A stretch of DNA of 64,000 nt, taken from the NCBI GenBank assembly GCA_003342895.1, contig PTFA01000276.1, forward strand, positions 1,025,799-1,089,798. Reading direction: 5' to 3'. Positions 34,735 through 46,900 of the stretch are shown one piece after another; position 1 is the first letter of the stretch; every line of letters begins with the position of its first letter. Position numbers and translations under genes: made by a program. A model generated the notes under the pieces. The model saw only the letters and a list, made by a program, of their open reading frames with translations. It did not search any database and was not told where the DNA came from. The stretch comes from Casuarius casuarius (Eukaryota > Chordata > Aves > Casuariiformes > Casuariidae).

Positions 34735-37700
34735 CAGTAATGGTTAAAAATGCATGCATACACTTATTTATTATGACTAATTGTTTTTCTCCTTTTATCT
34801 TGCAGCAACGCACCTCTTGCTTTTTCCTCCAAAGTATGTTATATTAAGTTTCGTGAAGCATCGAGTGTTGGTGTGGCCCAGCATCTAACTAACACGGTTT
34901 TTATTGACAGAGCTTTGATAGTTGTACCCTGTGCAGAAGGTTGGTATTTTAGATGTTCTTCTGTAATGTTGGTCTTTGTCCTGTCTGCTAATTGTTTTAA
35001 GCTTACCCCTTGTAAGAAGGTGTTGCTCTGTTGTTATTTTATTTTACTGCTTTTTGAAAAAAAAATTCTTAAAGCAACATTGAAAATTGAATTAAAAAAA
35101 CTATTTACGTAGATTCAATTGCAGTTAAGCATTAGATAAAAAACTTGATTTAAATTAGGATAATTCAATTTTTCATAGTTGTCATATGTNNGGGGGGGGG
35201 GGGGGGGGGGGAAGGGTGGTAAATTTTTCCCTCTGATTTGATTTCCATAGGACTTATTTCCGAACAAAGTTCTCACTGAAGTCAATGAGCACTGAAAGAA
35301 TGAGGCAGTTCGGATCTTAATGTAGCTCTCTCTTTTTTTTTTTTTTTTTTTTTAAACTGATTGTTTTTCCAGTTCTTTTAGACTGAACCCCAGTTTGTCA
35401 TGTGTGTAGGTGTGCGATGTATGCATTTGGCCATTTTAGCTCTATCTAATTAAAAATACTTTGTATTCATGGTGATGCTTACTGTTTGGATGTAAAATGT
35501 TTAGCTGCTAGTTTAATAAAAAGATTTCAGTTTTCCCTTCTTGTTACTGTGGAGAATACTACTTTGTGTGCAATAAAAAGGCTTTCTTGTACATACCCAC
35601 AATCAAAAAGGAGTCCCGGTATCTCCTGAAAAATGCAATAATGCATTTTTCAGAATGCTTCCAGGGTAAAGTATTTTTGTAACTTCTAACAAGATAAAAA
35701 TACTTGAGTACTAAATTTACAGGTGTTCCTTCAGCTAGCTTTGAGGCTATACTGTTATAGCTATGTTGAATACAAGAGTAATACCTACTGTTAAGATAAT
35801 ATCCCCAAAGATCTGAATATCGTTCTAGGAAGCATAGCCCTGATATTGCTGAAGTGTATGAAGGCAGGTGGTTGGAGTTATATAGAGCCCCATTGACTTC
35901 ATTGGGATCCTTGTGGAATTAAGTGCCCATTTGGAATTGCGCTTGTTGCCTCTTTGGACTGGGAGCATTCCATCCAGTGGAGTGAAGCTCACTGCACTTT
36001 GAACACGGTAGCTGTTTTGCCATGAAGAACAATATTTAGAAGGATTCAACAGTAAACTACAGCAAGTGCAGAAAAATCTGTTAGTAACACAGCTCTTACT
36101 GCAAGAATCAGATTTTGGCTCAAAAAATGCTGTTGACTTGGTCAAGTTTGTTTACAGTGGTCCCAGAATATCTTTTTTGGATGTTTGCCATGTCGTGATC
36201 TGGATCGCATGAGATTAGTACCTCTGTAAATAATAATCTGGGATGTTCCTGGCAAACTCTGACAAGTCTCCAAAATTTCATAGACCCTAAAACTACTTTA
36301 ACTGAAGGTTATATTGACCTAGAATATACTGTCTGTTCTCACAGCCATATTAGCATGGGCATATGGCACATGTTTTTGTCTTTGTGAAGTCTAGATTTTT
36401 AGTTGTTTTATGGCTTGTTTTGGGGGCCTTTTTGTTTAATTTTTTAAATTTGCTCGTAAGCTACAGAGAGGCTATTGCTGTATCCACTCGAAGGTTGGAA
36501 GTGGGATTTGGGTAGGCAAAATGTGTCTGACCAGACTCCTCATTATTGAAAAAATACCCCAAAGTAATTGACTATAAATGATTTGGGATCTTAGTTTTAT
36601 GTTTCATCCAAAAGACCTTAACACTGGTTCAGTACTGCCAGAGAGGGAAGATTGCCGCCTAATGAATGAACAACACTTCCTGGTGTTTTTCTTGTGATGA
36701 GATCACTGCCTGACGTGATATGGCAACAGGCAGGTAAAGCTACATTTTCCTGTGTCTCTTGATGGTAGACAAAGATGGGAAGAAGAATAAAATCAAAGTT
36801 CTGGGAAATCTTGTCATTCCAACCCCAGTTGTAGCTGATGTGGGAATTTCTGAGAAAATGTATTATAGAACAATTGTCACTCTGTTCCAAATCATTCTAG
36901 ATGCCACAGAGATTCATGCATGATTAGGTGAACAAGTGATTGGGTTGTGAGATCAAATTCTTTTTTTTTTCTCCATGTTGCTGTTTGCATGTAACTTTTA
37001 CAGAATCATTGATTTTTAATTTGTAAAGATCAGAATTCACATAGGTTTAGCTTTCTGAGGAATTTACTGTGTGGGAGGAAAAAAAAAAAAGAAAACCCTG
37101 GTTTTGGAGACCACAGTGCAAAATTTTTGATTCACTGTGCATCATATGATGCATTTTTAATGGGGTTAGTGGAGTTTATCACAGGCTTTAAAAGTAGTAA
37201 TGGCTATATTCTACCAGGAGGTCAGATTATGTCCTGGCCAATGGTGCCAGTACTGAAATGTTTCATGCGTCGAATTGAACATAAAGGAGAGGTAAGATGG
37301 AATGCAGAAAACTTGGTTTTAAAAAACATAATAAAATCTGAAATTTAGAGTGTATTTCAATAGTGGTACATCAGGGGAGTACAAGGAGGGAATCATTACT
37401 CAATGAAAGGAATGCTAATTTTGTGACATTTAACAAACACTTTAACAAAAATGTAATTGTAAATTAAGTTTACATTATCACACTGTCAAAATGTGACTTT
37501 TTCTTTTTTGTGTATCAATGTTTTTTTCTTTAAATGTTACACTTTGAGAAAGCAAAGGTTGAAAAATAACAAAGATGCCACCCTAATCATCATTCTAAAC
37601 TTTATGTCCACATTATCTGGTAGATGGATTTTGACTATTAATTTGGTTTTGTATGTTTTCTCTGTGTGATATTTGTGCATTATTAGATGACTAGACTGGC

Positions 37701-37866
37701 CAAGGCAGACCTGTTACACTTGCCTGAGTTAGGCATTGTTTGCCATGCCACTAAACCTGCCGTCAAGTGAAACCTTCATGGGGGAAATGAGATCGAAGTC
37801 TGGCCTGCTGAAGATGGACGCCCTGTCTCTGTTTTTATTTTATTTTGCTTTCTTTCCTTTGTTTTT

Positions 37867-37935
<69 letters not shown>

Positions 37936-40900
37936 TTTGTCCCTTTATTGTTTTGTTTTGTTAAATCTCTTTCCCTTGTACTTGTGAACTGGTACTTCAG
38001 TTCTGTACAAATGGTGTTTTGTAAAGGGTTCACAGTGTTTCATTTTGAAGTTGTCCTGAAGCTGCTTATAGAATGGTGGATATTTTAGAATATGATTAAC
38101 TAAATTTTGAGTTGTGAACTGGGGATAAATTTGCTTTGGAATACATTTAAGCGTGTAAGTTCAGCCCATCAGCACACTATGTCAGAAGACTGGAATAGTG
38201 AAAAATACTTCAATTTTAAGGTGGTTTTTTTCATGTGTTGTACTTTATGAGTTTATTTTGGAAACAGACGGTTTAAACTTTAGTCTCTGGAGAAATTTAC
38301 AAAATAAAGCCCTGAATCTTACTCTGCCATTTTCTTATTATCAGCAGAGTAGTTTCATTTCAGATTGAATAGCCTGTTTAAAAGAAGGCTTTGTAGTTAC
38401 ATCTAATACGAGGAATTTAAAATAATGATTTCTGAAATTGAACTTTCTTGGATAGTAGATATCATGAAATACTTGCTTCTGGTGAAATCTTGCTCCAGTG
38501 AGATCAGTGGCAGTAAGATTTTATCCTTTTGTCTTCTGTAACTTTTAGAAAAACCCTTTACTGCTCATAAGTACAAATGCAGACTGAGGTTTTGGTTGGA
38601 GTGTGTTATGTGAGGCACATTGTCTTTTAGCACTGTTATTTGTGGGAAGATTGAATTGATTCTCTGTGTGTGTATGTAGGTATGTGTTGCACTTTCACAT
38701 GCTCTGGTGGTTGTGTGTCCCCCCCCCCNCCCTGAAAAAAACCCCCCAAAAACAAAAAAAAAACCTTCTTGGGCATCTTTCTCACAAGACCTGGCATTTC
38801 ATGCTGGAGTGACTTAAAAGGTTGTTGTCCCTGCCTGTCCCTCTAGCTTCTTTCTTCGGAGTGCCACCCCTGAAATGGAAGTGGTGGACTAGGGCGTCTG
38901 TCTGCTCCTCAAGCATCTCCTAGCCAAGTGTATTAAGATTGATTGGTTTCACGTTCACAGCACCAGACTGTGAACTGCAGCTGGGAAGAGCTTTGCTTCA
39001 TGATCTCTCTTGGATTTAGCTGTGGCAGTTGAAGGGGTGATTGCCAGTAGCTGTAATCTCTTTAGTCATTGCTGCTAAATCCAATCAGAATCATGAATTG
39101 GATCACACAGAAATCATTTAATGCCTAAGTGTGCATTCCACACTGATTTAAAGTAAAAGCAAAATAACAATTCCTATCATTATGCTTAGAGTACATGTGA
39201 ACAGACTTTTTTTTTTTTAAATGAACAAACTTATTTATTGCTGAAGCAGATTGTGGGGAGGGGGGTTAAATATGTAGTTTCAGTACAAACAATAGGAAAT
39301 TAATTTCTTTGGAGCACTTGTAGGGGGATAAAAATACTCTGTTTAGTACCCGCTTATCACAGATACTTTCTCTGTACAGTATCTAGCAAAATGGATTCTG
39401 ATATGGACTAAGCTGACTAGGACTCCTAACCGCTTTAGTAATACAAATAAGTAACAATCATAACTTACATTTAGGACAACTGTACATTGCCTAAGACGCA
39501 TAAGGTGTTTCTAGGCAATGCAGAGATAATCTACGTTTGCTTCCAGATTCTTTTGCAAGGCAAAAAGTTATAGAAATAAATTATCATAGAATCGTTAGTT
39601 TAACTAAACGCTCAAAAACCTCTAAGAAATATTTCTAAGGATGTGATACATGTGGCATATTTATTTTGTCTGTTTTCCCCGTTAGAAAATAAATATCTTT
39701 GTCATTTCCATTCAACTTTTAAATAACGTGAGTTAAAAAAAGAAGCAGTTAACCTTAAGCTGCAGTGTTCTAATTTGTTGTGTCATAACCCACATGTTCT
39801 GTTGTTTATTTTTGTGAGCTTATATTCCTTTTAAAAATAAGTTTATGGAGAGTTATGAGTAGCCTTTAAGTTTTGTAATAGATCTTGAGCTTATTTTGTC
39901 TCACATATTAATTTATGGGGGTTTTGAACCTTTATTTTTCTGTAGAGTTGTTAAAAAGTTTGACCTGGTCTTAAAAACTAGAGGGGAAACTTGCGAAAAG
40001 ACAGTATCACTGAAAATACAGGCAGCTATTCAAACAGTTCTGTCTGTAGAAATAGACCCTTTTTCATCCTTGAATAAACAAACAAGCAAATCTTTGTGTG
40101 TGGCATGGAATTGACCAACTAGGTTTGGTTTGTATTTAAAACAAAAAAATTACGTAACTGAGAGACCAGAGTATTCTGGAACTAATGTTACCAACTCATA
40201 GCTGAAATAACCGGACGTATTCAACAAATTCCTTAAGCAAAATTTGAGCAAATAAATAATTCCATTTATTTCAGTAAGATGACCCATATGCTTAAAGTTT
40301 AGGCTTGTATTTAAGTACCTTTCTGAATTTGACTCACTGTCTGTTTAGTTATATGCCTAACTCCGTTCCTATTTACAAGGGCATTTAAGCATCTCTTTAA
40401 GTTCATCTGCTTAAGTGCATACTGAATTTTTTGTAAGTGCATACTTTAAATTAGGCATATACTTATGTACATTATTGAGTATATCTAAATTATAATGCAG
40501 CTGTACTGTTTTAGGAGCCATTTCTGTCCTTGGATTTACTTAAGCAATGTCTCTTGACCGTGTGGAATTTTGCGTGAATATCCAGTTANTTGCAAGATGC
40601 TGCCTATTCAGGATAAAGTCTGGTTGCTAATGGTCTGTTCATCAATCATTCAAAAACATTTAAGTATTTTGATTTTCAGAAGAACTTGTATATAATTGTA
40701 TGCCTAATTTGCATGCACAGTTATTTTAATTGTATATTCAGAAGCCTGTTTAGCTACACAGTAGGCAGGATATGCAGCAAAGTACTTGATTTCTTGTGAG
40801 CAGTCAGGCAAACCCAATATACCTGCCATTGCATGCCTGACTTCAAAATGAGACCAGTAAAGAGCTGTATCAGTGCTGAATATTGTGATGACGACTCAAA

Positions 40901-43900
40901 TTCATGCATGTTTTTAAGAAAAGCCATGGAAGATATTATTGCACAGTTAATTCTTAAGTGCTAATGATTTTACTATTTTTCTCCTTTAGATAGCAAGTGA
41001 TTTGGTTTGTTACATGTTAATGACCAAGGTGTCTCAAAACTCAACGTAAAATAAAATAGCTGTCTGTAAATAGGTGTCATGAGACAAAAGTTGGTACTGT
41101 TACTTTATCTTTTCTATTCCACCCCTGCTACATTTAAATTAATTTTCATTTATTTTGTCCTTTGGGCTTATCTAACTGTAATCCAATCCTGGGATGCAGA
41201 TCTGTAGAACAGGTTTGCAGCACTTTTTTTGTTGTTTAAGTAGCATGTCGGGTTTAGTGGAACTTGTATAGTTAAAAATGGACAGTGTTTTGAAGTTTAT
41301 CTCATATTTTGTTTTTTGATAAAAATATAGATACATTCATGTTAAATTCCTGGGGTTAGGGATTTATAGTTAAGTCGTATTATTTGAATCAAAACACAAG
41401 AAGGCACTGGCTTAGTATTTGTAGATAGCTTGACTTTTAAAACAATGTTTAAATAAAAAGCATTTTTATTAGTTAAGTGCATGAGATAATACCAAAAGGC
41501 TCAATTAGATAGAATATATACAGTTACATCTGCAGTTTTGAGTATGTCTTGGATATCTAGTATAATTAGAATTTCTTTCTACAGTTTTTCAGTTCAGTGT
41601 TTAGTGTTTGTACCACTTTAAATCCCACTGCATTTGGAATTTAATATGTATATTTATTAAACTTTTTAACTCTTGAATCACTTAAATCTTGGAGGTTTTT
41701 TTGGTTAATTTAGCAGTCAATTGTAACTAACTTTGAATGAAACCTACATTTAGTTCAGATTAGATACTACTTAAGTTATGAACATGACAGGGAGAGTATA
41801 ATGTGATTGAAATAGTAGAAAATGCTTATTTTAGGAAAATATCCCCTGCTTAGCTGATCAGGTATGATTTTCTTCTATCTCAGTAAATTTACAGCTAATT
41901 TGTCAAAGTTTCAGATAAACCGAGATGACCTAGAGTGGAAGACAGTATGGGTCTAAACTTTTTTGCCCTTCCCCCCCTCCCAAGTTCACTTGTAGTATGG
42001 ATTGTGTGGAGTCACAGTAGCTTTTATTTTATTTTTATTTATTTTTATAGCGAAAGTAGGTAGCATCGCAGAAAGAAAAAGCAGATTTCCATTAGCACAT
42101 ACTTTGTTTTTTTTCTTTTTTTTTTCTTTTACTGATTTGGTTATTTGCCATTTCTGGGGATTAAACTTTAAAAAATGTTCTTCTTTTCTGTATCTGATGT
42201 TCTGTGTGCTATTAGTGATGCAGCCAACACGAACGGTTGTCATGTGTAAAACAACTTTCGATCACCGCGAAAACACCGTCCTGGGAAAGCGTCCATGCTT
42301 GATATCGTTTGGTTCATGAACATTAAGTTTCCAGTACAGGTGACCCATAGCTCAAAGTGTTAAATAATTGTCTACATTATTCAGTTTTTAAAATAATAAT
42401 CCATTAATGAGATTGCTAGTCTTTGAAGTTTTGCTCACTTTTGTTTTTCCTAGTAGAGCAGGGTAAAAGGAAAAACTTAAGTTCTTATTTATTTCTTTGT
42501 AAGGATCTGGTAGATAGATTCATTCTTATTTATTACCATTTTTAAATACAAGGGTAATTGTAAAATCATAGAAAGAGTAACATCTGCGTAGTGTTCCAAC
42601 TCTCTATAACGCTTTTATTTGCTTCTTCAGGTAAAATCCCAGATGAAGCCAAAGCCCTTTCTTTATTGGCGCCTGCTCCTACTATGACGAGCCTGATGCC
42701 TGGTGCAGGGTTGCTCCCTATACCTACACCAACCCCTTTGACTACAGTAAGTAAAATTCGGTTGCTGTTTGGTTTCTGGCTTCCTCTGTACTGAGTAGCC
42801 TCTTCTGTGTTCAGAGAGCAAGAACTACCTAATCCATGGATGTTGTCTTCTTACATGAATCCATGGATGTTGTCTTCTGACATGCTAAATCACTGAGGAT
42901 GTTACAGCTCTCTACTGTGGCCTGTCTTTCAAGAGTAGATCACAATAGGTCTGGAAAGGGACAATTAAAATGGACGTAACGAAAAGCAGTATTTACCTGC
43001 TGTTTTGCAAAGCAGGAATATGAAAGAAACACCTAGGAAAAGTATTAAACATCTTAATGGTCTTGAAAATACCCATTTGTGTACTACTAGAAAATTCTTC
43101 TGGTATACAGCTCATTAGGCAGAAAGTCTGGTTTCTCACCTTGGCCCCATATAAACAGTCCCTGCCTTCCTTCAGTGGGCTTTCTAGCTGCTTTAGCACA
43201 TGCTGCTGTTTTTTTGTAACAATTCTTTGCTTTCTGGCAGTCTGTTCAGATGTTAGGAAGACAGAGAGACAGCCATTAGAAACACCTTCCTCCCCCCCAG
43301 TTAATTTTATGTGTGTATTCAGTATCATGCTAATAATTTTTTCATGTTCTGTAGATGAAAGTTTTAAAAACAAAATCTCAGTAGTTCATTCCATGGATCC
43401 AAACTTCCGCTTTCTTTATGAAATGGCGTCTTTTTGGTTGAGTAAGAACAACTGGTTCTGCTGCTGTACCACTAGGTACTAGCTATTGGCTTCTTGGACA
43501 GATGGACTCTTGGTGATTGTAGTCAACACAAGCAGTTGGAAGGGCAGAGGCACTACCCATGGAATTCCCCCTTTCTATCCCACACAGTATTAATTAACCC
43601 TGTCATCATGCCAGTATTTCCTTTTCCTTTAGATTTACTTCCCTTCAGCAGAAGCAGTAATTTGCTATGCTTGTGAATGGAATAAGCTGCTCTGTGGTGA
43701 GCAATTTCTGCCTATTGTATAGCTTTATAGATTGTTTTCATTACTTATCTGTCAATAGCGGTGACAAATTACTTTTTTTAAATGTTAGAGTTGTAAGTGA
43801 CCAATCAGAAACCACAAGATGAACTAGAAACGTCAGATGCTTGTGTCAGACATGTAGTAGTAACATAGTGTATTCAGATATGGCTTCTCATGCTGTCTAT

Positions 43901-46900
43901 TACTAAGGCAGGATCTGTGCTAAGAAGGTTTACTGTCAGACCTACATCAGATGATTATGTGAAAAATCACCCTGCCATGGTGATACATAATGATGATGAT
44001 CCCTTTCTTGGTCTTAATTACTTGGAGAAAGAAAATGTGTAGCTGGAATTTCTGCTGCTAAAAGAATTTAATTTGAAGGCTAAATTTCTGCTACAGAGCT
44101 TTTCTGGTGCAGCAGTACTAGCCAAACATTGTAGTGTATTCTATTAGTAAGTTACGGGAAGATTTAAGATTTTGTTGATCATCTGCCAGACAAAGATGTT
44201 CATGTGCTGGATTAGATTAACTGTGTGCATGTTTGTGATGGGCTATATCCAGGGGCCATAGCATTTTTAGTGCTTGTTTTGTCTTCATGCTTCTTCCTTC
44301 CTGGTTCTTACCAGTCTAAAGACAAGGTTGTTTATAACCAAAATTAGATCAGTCCTCCATAATTCCTCATCCACTCATAAGACTTCTAGTGACAAAAATA
44401 AGGACATTAGCAGTGCCTGAAAGCATCTAACTCAAGTTGACTGACTGCCAGCACTAGAAATTCAGGCCTGCAGATTGTCTGATTGATGTGCTACGTTCAT
44501 GGCCAAACCCCTTTGATAAGGGGGTAATTGATAGCATATAGAAAATCTTAACTATAGAAGGTTAGTTATGGGTATATTTCTTTTTAAAAAATACTTAACT
44601 GGGGCCTTGCAGTTTAGAGTATTTCCTGTGTTCATTAGATTGATTCTACATAAATGCACAAGGCAGGCAAGTATTACCAAGTGAAGTATCTCCCACCAAT
44701 GCATGACTGAAAAGAACATTCTGTTTTTGTGTTTTCTAGCTTGGTGTCTCACTTGGCACTTTGGGGGCTATACCAGCAGCAGCACTGGATCCTAACATTA
44801 CAGCGCTGGGAGAAATACCACAGCCACCAATTATGGGGAATGTGGACCCATCCAAAATTGATGAAATCAGGAGAACAGTCTATGTTGGAAACTTGAATTC
44901 ACAGGTAGCTTGCTTTTTTTTTTTTATACTGCAAATATTAATGTAGAGCTTAATATGAAGAACTATCATTTATGAGTTACAATCTTAACTGTTAAGAATT
45001 TTCCCTAGTGGATGACAACAGGAACTGAAGCAAAAGAAGTTGTTTTGAATTCTGAATGCTACTGCAATGAGATCAAACCAGACCATGGAATTCATTCTAG
45101 CAGGATGCTGGGAAAATCACACTAGCTGAATTCAAGAAACATGCTTATGGTTGTGTGTGCTGATCCAATGCCCAACTGGGAAGTGTTAGCTGAGCAATGC
45201 CTCAGAAGTCACGAGATGCTGGTAGCTGTTCCCCACAACACTCTGCTATTGCTTAAGTACAGTAGGAAGGAATTCATCTTCTGAAGTATAAGGAATTGCC
45301 TGTGGTAGAAGGATAGCAATTTGTCTTAGTGAAAGTTGCAAAATTAGCCTAGGCAGCCTTGTGTTTCTATGAAAGGAAAACTTTAATATGGCAGCCATTA
45401 TTGATTAAGGGTTAGTTGAAAAACTGTTTGCTCTTGACTGATGGCAATATAAATATTTGATTTTTGGAGTTTATTTGACTGTTGAAGAAGCTACTAGAGT
45501 ATTAAGAAGAGTGCTGTTGATCCCAGTAAAATAAAACTAATTGGAAACTAGTAGAATCACAGAAAAAAGCAAGGCTTTGTAATATTGTTTCAGTATGTTA
45601 TTGTATTGATCAAAACCACAATCAATAGCAGAAATAGCTTTGATATAGGTACACAAGGAAATTCCTCATCAGTTATTTCTAATGAGTTATGTGAAAAGTA
45701 CAAAATCCTGTGCGAGTTGCGTTTATAATCTAAATGTGGGGCTTTAGGACTTGTGGTTGCACTGTTTTAAATCATGGTACGCTCTTTAGATTGCTAGAAT
45801 AAAAAATAATATCTGTCTTTCTTAAAGTGTAGTGTTACCAAATTCATGTTGCCTGTGTAATAATGGTGAAATCTCCTTCCAAAATCTGTAGCTCTTAGAT
45901 TACCTGATATGTTGGGTAAGTGGTTTTCATTATGTATTTTACTTCAGCTGAGCTCTTCGACTCTTTTTAGACTACAACAGCAGATCAGCTGCTTGAATTC
46001 TTTAAGCAAGTTGGAGAAGTCAAATTTGTGCGAATGGCAGGTGATGAGACACAGCCAACACGATTTGCTTTCGTGGAATTTGCAGACCAAAATTCTGTTC
46101 CTCGAGCTCTTGCCTTTAATGGAGTTATGTTTGGAGACAGGCCATTGAAGTAAGAAATTAATTATCCATATAAATATTGAATGTGAGATTTCTTAGTATC
46201 CTTACACATTTATGACACTGATCTGCAGGAAACCATGATGAACTTTTTTTAATATAAGGACTTCTGATTAGTAAACTGTATCACTTTTGTAAACTCCAAT
46301 TTCAAGATTGAAAATAACCTTCTCTATGAATATGGTATAGAGTGAAGTATACCTGTATTTAATCGTGGGGTTGTGGCAATAGATAACAGTGAGAGAATGT
46401 GCAAAGTCCTTCGTTCTAATTAAGCTTTAAATATAATGGGTATGTGATTAGTAGGCCTTAATATACAAATTTGATCTGTACTACAGAAATAGATTTCTAG
46501 ACTCCTACTAGAAAATATTTAAACTTATATTTGTGTAAAATTATGTAGGAATGGTGTGCAGCATGTACTTAAAAGTGGCAAGATTTGAAGGCAGTAAAAC
46601 CCAGGTATTTATATTTGGATATTTAGATAGAGCAGTTGAGTGTTAGGAAGAAGTTTTTAGTCGTAAGTGGAAGTTAAGATGTTTGCTTTCTTATTTGTTT
46701 TTCATTTTCCCTCTTTGAGTATTTGTGGATTAAAGCTTTTTTTTCCTCTCTCTCTCTCTGTCTGTCTGTCTGTCTGTCTGTCTATTTGTTATTTAACTTA
46801 GAATAAATCACTCCAATAATGCCATAGTGAAGCCTCCTGAAATGACACCACAAGCTGCTGCCAAGGAACTTGAAGAAGTGATGAAGAGAGTAAGGGAAGC

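Larger units (their letters stand above)
28365..34805 (+). other. SREK1: SREK1 intron 1
   Basis: 6.4 kb. The first 0.7 kb belongs to the CpG island and holds the YY1-type and E-box/GC-box sites. The rest is AT-rich, with a TG/TA microsatellite (29797-29878), one undetermined base (31341) and, just before exon 2, poly(T) tracts. No internal gene is supported; minus-strand frames such as 33074-33460 match nothing recognised. Confidence 0.9.
34940..42630 (+). other. SREK1: SREK1 intron 2
   Basis: 7.7 kb, the longest intron of the gene. It contains a G run next to two undetermined bases (35190-35211), a 65-nt poly(T) (37869-37933), a C run with one undetermined base (38718-38732), fragments of an ancient interspersed repeat (about 35262, 35885, 38481 and 40285), one undetermined base (40589), and a CpG-dense, exon-like block at 42216-42339. 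Confidence 0.9.

Noticed and set aside
34532..34847. Poly-Lys and poly-Phe frames
   Set aside because: Direct translations of poly(T)/poly(A) runs.
42993..43482. Overlapping + (141 codons) and - (126 codons) frames in SREK1 intron 3
   Set aside because: No recognised domain, no fitting splice sites, and the mutual overlap suggests chance openness.
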